Below, piece after piece: positions 8,591 through 18,618 of a DNA stretch of 56,799 nucleotides (position 1 is its first letter; every line of letters begins with the position of its first letter). Below the pieces are notes generated by a model that worked only from the letters and a program-made list of their open reading frames with translations, did no database searches and was not told where the DNA came from. Origin of the DNA: Vibrio sp. D404a (GTDB lineage Bacteria > Pseudomonadota > Gammaproteobacteria > Enterobacterales > Vibrionaceae); assembly GCF_030248535.1 (NCBI RefSeq), contig NZ_JAHGAJ010000021.1:1-56799 (forward strand), read 5' to 3'. Position numbers and translations under genes: made by a program.

Positions 8591-8707
8591 ATGAAAAAGT
8601 TAATTACCGCTCTGTTTATGTTGTCTGTTATTGGTCTTTCGGGCTGTGGTCAAACTGGTCCGCTCTACTTACCTGATGATGCGCAGCAAAATGAACAACC
8701 GCAATAA
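8591..8707 (+). CDS. lptM: LptM (YifL) small lipoprotein of LPS assembly
   Basis: 38-residue lipoprotein. The signal peptide MKKLITALFMLSVIG ends in the lipobox LSGC with the lipid-modified cysteine at position 19, followed by GQTGPLYLPDD, the conserved mature N-terminus of LptM/YifL. LptM mimics LPS binding to the LptD-LptE translocon and helps oxidative maturation of LptD in the outer membrane. An open frame extends upstream to 8471, overlapping cyaY antisense, but similarity and the signal peptide fix the ATG at 8591; no good Shine-Dalgarno is visible. It heads the lysA-dapF cluster, as in other gammaproteobacteria. Confidence 0.9.
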   Translation: MKKLITALFMLSVIGLSGCGQTGPLYLPDDAQQNEQPQ

Positions 8708-8755
8708 GTGAATCAACAATGTAGTAGCAATCGTAACGGATAAGGGATAAGAATT

Positions 8756-10009
8756 TTGGATTACTTCAACTATCAGGATGATGGCCAGCTTTGGGCTGAA
8801 AACGTCGCACTTTCACAACTGGCAGAGCAATACGGCACACCACTGTACGTATACTCTCGCGCCACTCTTGAACGCCACTGGAATGCGTTCGACTCTTCTG
8901 TCGGTGAGCATCCTCACTTGGTTTGTTATGCCGTAAAAGCGAACTCTAACCTGGGTGTACTGAATACTCTGGCAAGACTGGGCTCTGGCTTCGATATCGT
9001 ATCTGGTGGTGAACTGGAGCGTGTTGTTGCAGCCGGTGGCGATCCAGCGAAGGTTGTGTTCTCCGGTGTTGGTAAAACCGCAGCAGAGATGAAACGTGCA
9101 CTTGAGTTGAAGATTAAGTGTTTCAATGTTGAATCAGAGCCTGAGCTAGAGCGATTGAATAAGGTCGCGGGCGAGCTTGGTGTTAAAGCGCCAATTTCAT
9201 TGCGTATTAACCCAGACGTGGATGCAAACACGCACCCTTACATCTCAACGGGTCTGCGCGACAACAAATTTGGTATCGCCTTTGATCGCGCTCCAGCGGT
9301 TTACGCGTTTGCTCAGAAGCTTGAGAACCTAGTGATCCACGGCATAGATTGTCACATCGGCTCACAGCTAACAGACATCGAACCATTCATTGATGCGACG
9401 GACCGCTTGCTGGCTCTGATTGACCAACTACGTGCGGATGGTATCAATATCAAACACCTTGATGTTGGTGGCGGCCTAGGTGTGGTTTACCGTGACGAGT
9501 TACCACCTCAGCCTTCAGATTACGCGAAGGCCCTACTGGCGCGTCTAGAGAATCATGCTGATCTAGAGCTGATTTTCGAACCTGGAAGAGCGATTGCTGC
9601 TAACGCTGGTGTATTATTAACGAAAGTCGAATTCCTAAAGCCTACTGAACATAAGAATTTTGCCATCATCGATGCTGCGATGAATGACTTAATGCGTCCT
9701 GCGCTATACCAAGCATGGCAAGACATTGTTCCTGTGACTCCGCGTGAAGGCGAAGCAGTGACGTATGATTTGGTAGGGCCAATCTGTGAAACCGGTGATT
9801 TCTTAGGTAAAGATCGTGACCTTGTTCTTGAAGAGGGCGATCTCCTAGCGGTGCGTTCTGCAGGTGCTTATGGCTTCGTGATGTCATCGAACTACAACAC
9901 TCGCTCTCGTGCAGCAGAAGTGATGGTTGATGGCGATAAAACTCACCTTGTTCGTCAGCGTGAAGAGCTAACGAGCTTGTGGGAACTTGAAAACATTCTT
10001 CCGGAGTAA
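8756..10009 (+). CDS. lysA: Diaminopimelate decarboxylase
   Basis: 417-residue PLP enzyme that decarboxylates meso-diaminopimelate to L-lysine, the last step of lysine synthesis. Fold type III: PLP lysine K61 in CYAVKANSN, the HIGSQ motif, the phosphate-binding [18 protein letters not shown], the active-site cysteine in GPICETGDF and the C-terminal [13 protein letters not shown]. Start is a TTG at 8756 after AAGGGATAAG. Forms a cluster with dapF 11 nt downstream, which makes its substrate. Confidence 0.96.
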   Translation: MDYFNYQDDGQLWAENVALSQLAEQYGTPLYVYSRATLERHWNAFDSSVGEHPHLVCYAVKANSNLGVLNTLARLGSGFDIVSGGELERVVAAGGDPAKVVFSGVGKTAAEMKRALELKIKCFNVESEPELERLNKVAGELGVKAPISLRINPDVDANTHPYISTGLRDNKFGIAFDRAPAVYAFAQKLENLVIHGIDCHIGSQLTDIEPFIDATDRLLALIDQLRADGINIKHLDVGGGLGVVYRDELPPQPSDYAKALLARLENHADLELIFEPGRAIAANAGVLLTKVEFLKPTEHKNFAIIDAAMNDLMRPALYQAWQDIVPVTPREGEAVTYDLVGPICETGDFLGKDRDLVLEEGDLLAVRSAGAYGFVMSSNYNTRSRAAEVMVDGDKTHLVRQREELTSLWELENILPE

Positions 10010-10020
10010 GTTTAAGCGTT

Positions 10021-10851
10021 ATGCACTTCCACTTTTCAAAAATGCATGGTTTGGGCAATGATTTCATGGTCGTGGACTGCATTACTCAAAACATCTTCTT
10101 CTCTCCAGACTTGATCCGCCGTTTGGCGGATCGTCATACCGGGATTGGTTTCGACCAACTCTTGGTGGTTGAGGCGCCTTACGACCCTGAGACCGATTTC
10201 CACTATCGCATTTTTAATGCCGATGGCAGTGAAGTTGAGCAGTGTGGTAATGGTGCGCGCTGTTTCGCTCGTTTTGTACGAATGAAAGGGCTAACCAACA
10301 AGTACAGCATCAACGTGAGTACCAAGAAAGGTAAGATGGTTCTTAAGATTGAAGAGAACGATCAAATCACGGTTAACATGGGCGTGCCTGAGTTCGAACC
10401 AAGCAAGATCCCTTTCAAAGCTAAGCAGCCAGAGAAAACCTACATCCTGCGTACTGACGAACACACTCTGTTCTGTGGTGCGGTCAGCATGGGTAATCCT
10501 CATGTAGTGACTGTGGTTGACGATGTGGATACCGCTGATGTGGATACCATAGGTCCGCTGCTTGAGTCCCATGAGCGCTTCCCTGAGCGTGTTAACGCCG
10601 GTTTCATGCAGGTGGTGACTCGTGATGAAGTTCGCCTGCGTGTTTATGAGCGTGGTGCGGGCGAGACACAAGCGTGTGGCAGTGGCGCCTGTGGTGCGGT
10701 TGCCGTGGGTATCACTCAAGGTTTGCTGTCTGACAATGTTAAAGTGCGCCTGCCTGGTGGTGATCTACAAATCAGTTGGCAAGGTCCAGGTAAACCCCTG
10801 TTTATGACTGGCCCTGCGACACACGTCTTTGATGGTCAGCTCTCTTGCTGA
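10021..10851 (+). CDS. dapF: Diaminopimelate epimerase
   Basis: 276-residue PLP-independent epimerase converting LL- to meso-diaminopimelate, used by LysA and for peptidoglycan cross-links. The two catalytic cysteines are visible: C75 in QCGNGARC and C219 in [10 protein letters not shown]-terminal [11 protein letters not shown] is the family signature. ATG start 11 nt after lysA; a DUF484 gene follows after 29 nt. Pairing with xerC two genes on is the classic dapF-xerC arrangement. Confidence 0.97.
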   Translation: MHFHFSKMHGLGNDFMVVDCITQNIFFSPDLIRRLADRHTGIGFDQLLVVEAPYDPETDFHYRIFNADGSEVEQCGNGARCFARFVRMKGLTNKYSINVSTKKGKMVLKIEENDQITVNMGVPEFEPSKIPFKAKQPEKTYILRTDEHTLFCGAVSMGNPHVVTVVDDVDTADVDTIGPLLESHERFPERVNAGFMQVVTRDEVRLRVYERGAGETQACGSGACGAVAVGITQGLLSDNVKVRLPGGDLQISWQGPGKPLFMTGPATHVFDGQLSC

Positions 10852-10880
10852 TCACCATGAATAATAAATAAGGATAGGTT

Positions 10881-11582
10881 TTGTCTTACGTAGAAGCCGA
10901 TGCGCTAACGGCAGAAGTGGTTGCTGAATATTTGCGTGATAACCCAGACTTCTTCCAAGATAGGAAAGAGCTGGTGGATCGCTTGGCGATTAATAATGTA
11001 GAGCAGGGTGCGGTCTCTTTGGTCGAAGTGCAGTTGAAGCGTCAGCGTCAACGCATTGAAGAGCTGGAAGAAGAGATCACTAGCTTAATGTCGCTGGCAG
11101 CCAATAATGATAAAACCTTCTATGAGTTTATGGCGCTGCAAGATCAGGTGCTTAAGTGTCGTGATTTCATGCAGGTGATTAAAGCGGTCGAGCAGAAAGC
11201 GACGGAGCTTGGCCTGAAAGCCTACGTGCGTATTCTTTCGCAGAGTGGTTTTTACCAGCTCAGTGATGAAGGCTATGCCAAGTTCTCACTCAATCACCTT
11301 AATGGCAAAGATGCTTATCTAGGGCGTTTGAGAAAGAGTGACCGCCAAGACCTATTTGGCGAACAACCGGCTCCTGAGCTAGGATCATATGTAGTGCTGC
11401 CTCTGGCTAAACAGTCTCCAATTGGCTTGTTGGCTTTCTCAAGTGAAGATGGTGGTCACTTTCAACCCTTTATGGACACCCTTTTCTTACGTCATTTAGC
11501 ACTGGTTGTTGCTCATATGGCAGAGACTTTACCTTGGCAGATTGATAATGAGCCTAGAGCCCAACACACCTCTTCCCAATAG
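10881..11582 (+). CDS. DUF484 (YigA) family protein
   Basis: 233-residue DUF484 protein, usual length. The N-terminal part ([19 protein letters not shown]) is the conserved family start, followed by a coiled coil (about residues 50-75, [12 protein letters not shown]) and a C-terminal GAF-like domain ([21 protein letters not shown]). No biochemical function is established; its fixed place between dapF and xerC suggests a cell-cycle or wall-related role, which is inference. TTG start at 10881 behind AAGGATAGG. Its 3' end overlaps xerC by 35 nt. Confidence 0.9.
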   Translation: MSYVEADALTAEVVAEYLRDNPDFFQDRKELVDRLAINNVEQGAVSLVEVQLKRQRQRIEELEEEITSLMSLAANNDKTFYEFMALQDQVLKCRDFMQVIKAVEQKATELGLKAYVRILSQSGFYQLSDEGYAKFSLNHLNGKDAYLGRLRKSDRQDLFGEQPAPELGSYVVLPLAKQSPIGLLAFSSEDGGHFQPFMDTLFLRHLALVVAHMAETLPWQIDNEPRAQHTSSQ

Positions 11583-12480
11583 CCTTCAAAAACCACTTTC
11601 TCGTTTCTATGAATATTTAAGAAGCGAGAAAGGTCTGAGCCTACACACTCAACGTAACTACAAGCAGCAACTGGAAACCATGGCGGCCCAGTTGGTGTCT
11701 CTTGGTCTTAAAGACTGGCAGCAAGTGGATGCTGCATGGGTGCGTCAATTGGCCAGTAAAGGTATGCGTGAAGGGATTAAGGCGAGCAGCTTGGCGACAC
11801 GCCTCTCTTCATTGCGCAGCTTCTTCGATTTTCTGGTGCTGCGTGGAGAGATCTCTGCAAACCCAGCCAAGGGTGTGTCGGCACCACGCAAACAGCGTCC
11901 ACTGCCGAAAAACCTTGATGTGGATGAAGTGGGGCAGTTGCTTGAAGTCGACGAGAGCGATCCTCTATCGATTCGTGACCGAGCCATGATGGAAGTGATG
12001 TACGGTGCAGGTCTGCGTTTGGCCGAGCTAGTGGGCATTAACGTGAAGGATATTCAGGGTCGTCAGGGTGAGATTCGTGTTATCGGTAAGGGTGACAAAG
12101 AACGCAAGGCGCCTTTCTCTGGCCAAGCCAAAGAGTGTGTTGAGAAGTGGCTCAAGGTGCGCGGTGAATTAGCCGACCCTGGTGAGGCTGCCCTGTTTGT
12201 CTCTAAGTTAGGGACGCGTATCTCCCATCGAAGTGTGCAGAAGCGTATAGAAGAGTGGGGTAAGAAGCAGGCGGTAGCCAGTCATATCAGCCCACACAAA
12301 CTGCGTCACTCCTTTGCGACCCATGTACTGGAATCGAGCCAGAACTTGAGAGCCGTCCAAGAGCTACTTGGGCACGAGAATATCTCGACAACACAGATCT
12401 ATACCCATTTGGATTTCCAACACTTGGCACAAGCGTACGATCAAGCGCACCCAAGGGCTCGTAAAAGAACGAAAGAATAA
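11548..12480 (+). CDS. xerC: XerC site-specific tyrosine recombinase
   Basis: 310-residue tyrosine recombinase that with XerD resolves chromosome dimers at dif and is used by integrative phages such as CTX in Vibrio. N-terminal SAM-like domain ([13 protein letters not shown]...YKQQL) and catalytic domain with the full residue set: R147 (GAGLRLAEL), K171, H240 and R243 (HKLRHSF), H266 (LLGHENIS) and nucleophile Y275 (QIYTHLD). The ATG at 11548 lies inside the DUF484 gene, overlapping by 35 nt, which suggests coupled translation; a longer in-frame start at 11506 is unlikely because similarity starts later. Confidence 0.96.
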   Translation: MSLEPNTPLPNSLQKPLSRFYEYLRSEKGLSLHTQRNYKQQLETMAAQLVSLGLKDWQQVDAAWVRQLASKGMREGIKASSLATRLSSLRSFFDFLVLRGEISANPAKGVSAPRKQRPLPKNLDVDEVGQLLEVDESDPLSIRDRAMMEVMYGAGLRLAELVGINVKDIQGRQGEIRVIGKGDKERKAPFSGQAKECVEKWLKVRGELADPGEAALFVSKLGTRISHRSVQKRIEEWGKKQAVASHISPHKLRHSFATHVLESSQNLRAVQELLGHENISTTQIYTHLDFQHLAQAYDQAHPRARKRTKE

Positions 12481-12489
12481 GAGGCATTG

Positions 12490-13206
12490 ATGCGACTCTA
12501 CCGTGGATTAACCCCAATCAAGGCGATGACTTTTGACCTAGATGATACGCTCTATGACAACTGGCCTGTCATCATGAAGGTGGAAGAGGAGATGGCAAAG
12601 TGGTTGTTCAGCCAACACCCGATTGCGTCATCTCTGACTCTGGACGAGTGGCATCAAGTCAAGATTCAAGTCGCACAGAGTAATCCGGCTCTTAAGCACG
12701 ATGTGACTCTCTGGCGTGAAACTCAGATCAAACAGGGCTTGATACAGCTAGGTTATACACAAACCGACGCCAGTGCAGCAGCGAAGGCCGGTATTGAGCA
12801 CGCACTGTGGTTGAGAAACCAAGTCGATGTTCCTGAAGAAACGCATCGCGTGATGCAAGCTCTGAGTGAGAAGCTGCCTTTGGTGGCGATCACCAATGGT
12901 AATGTCGACCCGCATAAAATCGGACTGGGTGAATACTTCCAGCTGATATTAAAAGCAGGACCTGATGGCAGAGCTAAGCCGTACCCAGATATGTTTAATC
13001 AAGCACAAGAGCATCTAGGCATAAAAGCTGAACATATCTTGCATGTTGGTGACCACTTAGTGAGTGATGTATATGGCGCTAAAGTCAATGGTTATCAGGC
13101 GTGTTGGTTTAATGATAAAAGCGTAAATATCCAACAAGCGTCGAAGGTTCGCGTGTTGCCTGATATCGAAATTTCGCAATTACGAGATCTTATGCGACTA
13201 ATTTAA
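12490..13206 (+). CDS. yigB: YigB-family HAD phosphatase
   Basis: 238-residue HAD-superfamily hydrolase of the YigB type; in E. coli YigB dephosphorylates FMN to riboflavin, among other small phosphates. All four HAD motifs are present: FDLDDTLYD (nucleophile Asp), AITNGN, the lysine in RAKPYPDMF and the metal-binding HVGDHLVSD. The ATG at 12490 was preferred over the TTG just before it because AGAGG is well placed. Located 9 nt after xerC, as in E. coli. Confidence 0.92.
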   Translation: MRLYRGLTPIKAMTFDLDDTLYDNWPVIMKVEEEMAKWLFSQHPIASSLTLDEWHQVKIQVAQSNPALKHDVTLWRETQIKQGLIQLGYTQTDASAAAKAGIEHALWLRNQVDVPEETHRVMQALSEKLPLVAITNGNVDPHKIGLGEYFQLILKAGPDGRAKPYPDMFNQAQEHLGIKAEHILHVGDHLVSDVYGAKVNGYQACWFNDKSVNIQQASKVRVLPDIEISQLRDLMRLI

Positions 13207-13364
13207 TCGCCACAGTAAGCTTATGTCGCATTTATTATAGGCTCTTGTTACATTAACTGCCGTTTAGGAAGCTATTGTGGCTTTTTTAATCGGCAGCTGC
13301 TTTCATCGTATTAATATCCACCAAAGCCGTTGTCCTCTCTAATACGATTACAACAAGGCTTGGC

Positions 13365-15860
13365 ATGCATACCTATACTTTTCTCGCGAACTCTGAAGAG
13401 TCTTTAGAATCTTATCTGCAACAAAAAGAATGGCATGCCAATAAACGGTATCTTATCCAGTTACACTCCACGCTTTCTAGTAAATCAGCTCGTCGCTTAG
13501 CCGACATTGCTCTCTCTTACCTCAATGGTGCGACCCTCATTGGTCAAAGTGTTCAGCATATGATCCACAATAACCGTCAGGTGAGCAGTGGCAGTTTGTT
13601 GATGATCAGCGAGTTTGAAGAGACGACGTTAACCTCAGCAGTGGTGCCATTCAGCGGTAGAACCGGACTTGATGGGTTGGCGTTGGTCAATGCATTGAAC
13701 CTAACCGAGAATAGCCAAACCGTTATCAGTATCTGTGATCAGCTAGAGGGGTGTGATTACCCGATCTACACTGGCTTTGATACTCTGCCTTATTCTGTAC
13801 CTGTAGCGGGCGGACTGTGCCATGAGAATGCCTACGGTCGCTGGGTTATGTATAACGGTCAGGTGTATCAACACGCGTGTGTTGCCGTGGCTCTGCATAA
13901 TCCGAACCTTACGGTATGGTCTGGTGCTTACTCTGAGTGGAATCCGATTGGCATGAAGCTTAGGGTGACTCGTGCTGAAGGGCATCGCTTATACAGCCTT
14001 AATGATCAGCCCGCGATTGAAGTGTTTAAGCACTACCTGGCTGATGGCAAAGAGATCCCATTCAGTCAGTTAATGAGCTTTCCTCTATATCGTGAATCGG
14101 GCAGAAAGAAGGGGATCTCAACGCCGCTGCGTATCAATGATGATGGCAGTATCGAGTTTGATAGCCCTTGGCAGGTCGGTGAAGAAGCGCAGTTCTGTTA
14201 CAACCACCCATCTTTGACCGCTGAAAAAGTGCGTCATGGGGCTGAGGTTCTAGGGATGCACCAGCCCGAATCGGTGATGATCTATAACTGCGTCTCGCGT
14301 TTGGAGTTCATCGATAGCAGAACCGAGCTTAAACCTTTTGAGGGCGTTGTTGATGCTTGTGGGGCTTACTGTATGGGCGAGCTGTACCGATCGGATACCC
14401 AGCAAGAGATACTGCACCACAGTCTCACATATGTTGCGATGCGTGAGTCCCATGAGCTGACAGAGTACAGCCGTACGGATGCGTATTCTGACTCTATGGT
14501 GTCACCACTGTTGAATCTAGTCAGAAACGCAGTTGCAGACCTTGATCATATGAACAGCCAGATGGAGAAGAAGCTACATCAACAGGCTCGTCGCCTTACT
14601 GAAAGCTATCGTATGGACTCGCGCACCGGCTTACCGAATCGAATCGTGCTCAAAGAGCAGCTCAATAGTATGAGAAGTTCAGAGCATCTGCTAACGTTGA
14701 AGCTGACCAACTTTCACCAAGTGAATGAAAAGTATGGCTACCAAGTCGGTGACCAGCTTCTTCAAGACCTATCTAACCACTTTATCGAGCGTTTACAGAA
14801 CAACACTAACCAGGGCTCTCTGGAGCGCGTTGAGTTGTTCAGTATCGGGGTTGGTGAGTGGGCAATCATCTTTGATGCCAAGGTGCAGAGTGAGTTGATC
14901 AAATACCGTTTTGCGCAATTTGCCGATGATATTGAACACATCAACTTTGAACCCTTTGGTTTGGCTGATGTGGATTATCTCTCCGTCTCTCTATGTGGTG
15001 GCTTTGCCAGTCGCTGCGATTTTATGGAGGATAAAGGTGAAGAGATTCTATTAAAAGCCATTGAAGCGCGACGTTATGGTGTGCGTAACAATACTCACAT
15101 CACCAATGCCAAAGACATTCAGGTGAGTGAAGAAGACCGCAAAGACCAATTGGGCTGGTTGTCTTGCGTGAGCCGTGCCATTTTGAGCCAGAATATCATT
15201 ACCTATTCACAGCCGATTGTCGCGTCGGGCAGTCATGAAGAAGTCAGCCAAGAGTGTCTGGTTCGTATCATGGATGACGGTGCTATCGTGCCTCCGGGTA
15301 AGTTCCTGCCTATCATTGCCGATACGCATTTATACACTCGCCTGAGTCGTCATATGATCAAGAACACCATAGGTCATATGGCAGACAAGCAAGGGGCGTT
15401 CTCTATCAACCTGTCGCCTCAAGATCTATTGAGCGATAAAACCTTGATGATTTTAGAGACAGCGATTCAGGGAATGAACGACCCAACTCGGCTTGGTCTA
15501 GAAGTGTTGGAGTCGGAGCAGATCAAAGACTATGGCCGCATGATAGAAGTGTGCGACCACTTTAGAGCTCTAGGTGCACGCATCATTGTTGATGACTTTG
15601 GCTCGGGTTATTCCAATATCGATGAAATCATCAAACTTGAACCTCAAATCATCAAGCTTGATGGCAGTCTGATCCGAAACATCGATAAAGACCCGAAGCA
15701 GCGCAGTATCGCCGCTCAGCTGGTGAAGCTATGCCAGGTCTTTAACGCCCAGACTGTCGCCGAGTTTGTTCATAACCAACAAGTGTGCGAACTGGCGGAA
15801 GATATGGGCATTGACTATCTGCAAGGCTATTACTTTGGCGAGCCTAAGCGTTTGTTCTAA
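13365..15860 (+). CDS. FIST sensor / degenerate GGDEF / EAL protein, copy 1
   Basis: 831 residues. Residues about 25-370 are FIST_N and FIST_C, a proposed ligand-sensing module. About 415-585 is a GGDEF domain (SRTGLPNR, VNEKYGYQVGDQLLQDL) whose active site reads GVGEW instead of GGDEF, so cyclase activity is unlikely. The C-terminal 240 residues are an EAL phosphodiesterase domain: E-x-L-x-R as ECLVR, NLSPQ, LEVLESE, DDFGSGYSN, the lysine in IIKLDG and QGYYFGEP are kept, while AEGVE reads AEFVH. It may hydrolyse c-di-GMP under FIST control, or act as a c-di-GMP-binding scaffold. No membrane segment, so cytoplasmic. ATG after AAGG at 13365. A full-length paralogue follows 204 nt downstream. 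Confidence 0.9.
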   Translation: MHTYTFLANSEESLESYLQQKEWHANKRYLIQLHSTLSSKSARRLADIALSYLNGATLIGQSVQHMIHNNRQVSSGSLLMISEFEETTLTSAVVPFSGRTGLDGLALVNALNLTENSQTVISICDQLEGCDYPIYTGFDTLPYSVPVAGGLCHENAYGRWVMYNGQVYQHACVAVALHNPNLTVWSGAYSEWNPIGMKLRVTRAEGHRLYSLNDQPAIEVFKHYLADGKEIPFSQLMSFPLYRESGRKKGISTPLRINDDGSIEFDSPWQVGEEAQFCYNHPSLTAEKVRHGAEVLGMHQPESVMIYNCVSRLEFIDSRTELKPFEGVVDACGAYCMGELYRSDTQQEILHHSLTYVAMRESHELTEYSRTDAYSDSMVSPLLNLVRNAVADLDHMNSQMEKKLHQQARRLTESYRMDSRTGLPNRIVLKEQLNSMRSSEHLLTLKLTNFHQVNEKYGYQVGDQLLQDLSNHFIERLQNNTNQGSLERVELFSIGVGEWAIIFDAKVQSELIKYRFAQFADDIEHINFEPFGLADVDYLSVSLCGGFASRCDFMEDKGEEILLKAIEARRYGVRNNTHITNAKDIQVSEEDRKDQLGWLSCVSRAILSQNIITYSQPIVASGSHEEVSQECLVRIMDDGAIVPPGKFLPIIADTHLYTRLSRHMIKNTIGHMADKQGAFSINLSPQDLLSDKTLMILETAIQGMNDPTRLGLEVLESEQIKDYGRMIEVCDHFRALGARIIVDDFGSGYSNIDEIIKLEPQIIKLDGSLIRNIDKDPKQRSIAAQLVKLCQVFNAQTVAEFVHNQQVCELAEDMGIDYLQGYYFGEPKRLF

Positions 15861-16064
15861 CATAAAACATGCGGATTAAAGGTGCTCAACACGCAGTGTG
15901 ATTTGCATACAGATCTCGAGAAATTCGCTGCATATTCTATGATTTATTACGGAATCATCCTTAACTGAGCTCACAGATTTTATAGGACGATAGTAAGTAA
16001 TACGTGCAAGGCTTATCGATAATCAGCACAATAACAAATCATTAATGCAGCGATTAATGTGGTT

Positions 16065-18545
16065 ATGCAGTCATTTTCCCTCTTTATACATGACATAGAG
16101 CAACTCGCCGTTGAGCTAGAGAGCATCGGTTTTACGACCAGTGACACGCTTTTGGCTCAAGTATTCTCTTCTTTTGATCAAGAGAGGGTGGAGTCTGCCT
16201 GTCAGATTATCCACGCTCGTTTTCCCGCTGCGACCTCGATCGGCTGCAGTGCCGAACACTTTATCGATAAAGGTGAGTTGAAACACCAAGGTCTGTTAGC
16301 AGTATTTACCTGTTTTTCTTCTGTTTCCATGAGTGCTGCCGCAGTGGCGTACAGTGATGACTTGGCTCGCGATAGCGATATCATGATGCGTCAGTTGGAG
16401 TGTAATAGTCAGACCAAAACAGCGATCTGCTTTGCGGACCGTCTTACGCTTGATAAGCACGACCTCTTTTATGCCTTTGAACGTTCGCCTTTAGATATAC
16501 CGGTCTGTGGTGGTGCATCCACGATCACGCCATCAGGACGATGGGTGATGTGCAATGGACGTTGCTATCAAGAAACTTATGTCATGGTGGCGCTTCACAG
16601 TGATGATCTGGCGGTGAATAGAGGCTATTTCACTGAGTGGAACCCGATTGGAAAAACCTTCCGTGTGACGGCAGCCCAAGGTACTCATCTTATCGAGCTT
16701 GATGGTGTGCCGATTCGTGAGCTCTATAATCGTTACCTTGCCGATGGCCTAGAGGTTCCATTTGAGCAACTGCATAACTTCCCATTGATGGTCGGTGACC
16801 CGAAACAGCAGAATATCCATCTACCTGTAAAGGTAACAGAGCATGGAGAGATGGAATTCAGTGGTGAGTTTCTGGTTGGTGAAGAGGTACGTTTTTGCTA
16901 CGACCATCCATCGTTAACTCTGGAGCAGGTGAGGCTTGGTGTTGAACAAGCCGCTTTGCATTCACCTGAATGTTTCTTTGTTTACAACTGCACCTCTCGT
17001 TTGGATTTCATCGAAGGAAATCAAGAGGTAGAGATCTTCCAAAAACTGACAGACACCTACGGCGTTTACTGCATGGGAGAGCTGTTTCAAGAACAAGGGC
17101 AGCAACGCTTACTTCACCATAGCTTGACCTATATGGCATTGGGTGAGGGGAGCAACCAAAATTGCCGCCCATTGAGCAGCCAACCTGCCAGCAATATATC
17201 GCCGCTGTTCTCGTTGATTCGCAACGCCTTAATGGATGTGGATGACATGAATAGCAGCATGGTCAACAAGATTCAGCAACAAGCGACCGCGTTAACCGCT
17301 AGCTACCGCGTTGATCGCCGCACCGGTTTACCTAACCGCAGTGTATTACGTGAAAGACTGGCGCGAATGGGTGGGGCCAGCCACTTACTCACACTCAAAG
17401 TCACCACATTCAGTCAGATTAATGAGAAGTACGGTTATCGTGTTGGCGATAAACTTCTGCACGATTTGAGTGAGCACTTCCAAAGTGCATTGACGCGTTT
17501 TTTCGAGCAGGAGTGCCAGCTCTACAGTGTTGGCATTGGCGAGTGGGCGGTGGTGTTTGATAGCTTGGCCAGCGATGAGTATATCCAGCAACGATTCTCT
17601 GAGTTTGCTGATGAGACAGAACACGTCAATTTTGAACCAATGGGGTTGCCGGATATTGATTATTTATCGGTATCAATTGGTGCCGGAATTGCCAGTCGTC
17701 GTGACTTTCCGCAAACATCGATTGATGATCTGCTGCTGAAGTCAATTGACGCGCGTCGTTGCGCCGTTAGTCAGAATAAACACCTGATTAATGCGAGAAC
17801 CTTGGTTCAGTTGGAGAAACAACGGCAAGAGCAACTGCGCTGGCTGTCGTGTGTAAGCCGCGCAGTGATGAACCAGAACGTAGTCGCTTGTGCTCAGCCG
17901 ATCGTATCTGCTCACTCTCATCAGGTGGAAAGCTATGAGTGTCTGGTGCGTATCGAAGAAGAAGGACAACTGATCACGCCCGGGAAGTTTCTGCCTATTA
18001 TCGAGGGGACACACCTCTACACTCGTTTAAGCCGCCAGATGATCACTCGCACCTTTGACTTTATGAGTGATAGAACGGATTCGTTCAGTATCAATCTCGC
18101 GCCGCAAGACTTTACCAACGAGAAAACCGTGTTGCACTTAGAGCAGGCGATAAAGAGTATTAGCCATCCGCAACGGATAGGGCTAGAGGTGTTAGAAACC
18201 GAACAGATAAAAGATTACGGGCGACTGATCGAAATCTGTAATCACTTTAGAGAGCTGGGTGTGAATATCATCGTCGATGACTTTGGTTCCGGTTACTCCA
18301 ATATTGATGAGATCCTCAAACTCGAACCTCAGATCATCAAGCTTGATGGCAGCCTGATCCGTAATATTGACCGCGACACCAAGCAGCGCAAGATAGCGCA
18401 ACAGCTCGTCAGCTTATGTCAGATATTGAATGCAAAGACGGTCGCCGAATTTGTCCATAACCAAGAGGTGTGTCGTATCGCAGAAGACATGGGTGTCGAC
18501 TATCTGCAAGGGTACTATTTAGGTGAGCCGAAACGTCTTTTTTAA
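16065..18545 (+). CDS. FIST sensor / degenerate GGDEF / EAL protein, copy 2
   Basis: 826 residues, same domain order as its upstream neighbour: FIST_N/FIST_C, a GGDEF domain with GIGEW at the active site and a largely intact EAL domain (ECLVRI, NLAPQD, LEVLETE, DDFGSGYSN, IIKLDG, AEFVH, QGYYLGEP). The last 120 residues are nearly identical between the copies while the FIST_N parts differ strongly, suggesting duplication followed by divergence of the sensed ligand. The ATG at 16065 is used; a GTG two codons earlier (16059) is in frame, and no convincing ribosome binding site is visible for either. The 200-nt gap before it suggests its own promoter. Followed by a parS-like site and a terminator. 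Confidence 0.9.
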   Translation: MQSFSLFIHDIEQLAVELESIGFTTSDTLLAQVFSSFDQERVESACQIIHARFPAATSIGCSAEHFIDKGELKHQGLLAVFTCFSSVSMSAAAVAYSDDLARDSDIMMRQLECNSQTKTAICFADRLTLDKHDLFYAFERSPLDIPVCGGASTITPSGRWVMCNGRCYQETYVMVALHSDDLAVNRGYFTEWNPIGKTFRVTAAQGTHLIELDGVPIRELYNRYLADGLEVPFEQLHNFPLMVGDPKQQNIHLPVKVTEHGEMEFSGEFLVGEEVRFCYDHPSLTLEQVRLGVEQAALHSPECFFVYNCTSRLDFIEGNQEVEIFQKLTDTYGVYCMGELFQEQGQQRLLHHSLTYMALGEGSNQNCRPLSSQPASNISPLFSLIRNALMDVDDMNSSMVNKIQQQATALTASYRVDRRTGLPNRSVLRERLARMGGASHLLTLKVTTFSQINEKYGYRVGDKLLHDLSEHFQSALTRFFEQECQLYSVGIGEWAVVFDSLASDEYIQQRFSEFADETEHVNFEPMGLPDIDYLSVSIGAGIASRRDFPQTSIDDLLLKSIDARRCAVSQNKHLINARTLVQLEKQRQEQLRWLSCVSRAVMNQNVVACAQPIVSAHSHQVESYECLVRIEEEGQLITPGKFLPIIEGTHLYTRLSRQMITRTFDFMSDRTDSFSINLAPQDFTNEKTVLHLEQAIKSISHPQRIGLEVLETEQIKDYGRLIEICNHFRELGVNIIVDDFGSGYSNIDEILKLEPQIIKLDGSLIRNIDRDTKQRKIAQQLVSLCQILNAKTVAEFVHNQEVCRIAEDMGVDYLQGYYLGEPKRLF

Positions 18546-18563
18546 TTTTTAATCACAGTGTTG

Positions 18564-18579
18564 TGTTTCACGTGAAACC
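18564..18579. other. parS-like ParB binding site
   Basis: TGTTTCACGTGAAACC matches 15 of 16 bases of the conserved bacterial parS palindrome TGTTTCACGTGAAACA; the central 14 bases are a perfect inverted repeat. It lies in the gap between two convergent genes. ParB (with ParA) of the main Vibrio chromosome uses sites of this sequence near the origin to segregate the chromosome. No other full match was seen in the window. Confidence 0.8.
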
Positions 18580-18587
18580 TAATAAAC

Positions 18588-18614
18588 AGAGTGAGTCTAG
18601 ACTCACTCTTTTTG
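18588..18614. terminator. Bidirectional terminator after FIST copy 2 / DTW gene
   Basis: Perfect 22-base palindrome, arms AGAGTGAGTCT and AGACTCACTCT, followed by a T run on the plus strand. Being a palindrome without a loop it folds with a few central bases open. It separates two convergent genes. Confidence 0.8.
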
Positions 18615-18618
18615 TTGG

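Noticed and set aside
14855..14885. FIST-GGDEF-EAL protein as an active diguanylate cyclase
   Set aside because: The GGDEF motif is replaced by GVGEW (and GIGEW in copy 2), losing the catalytic acidic pair.
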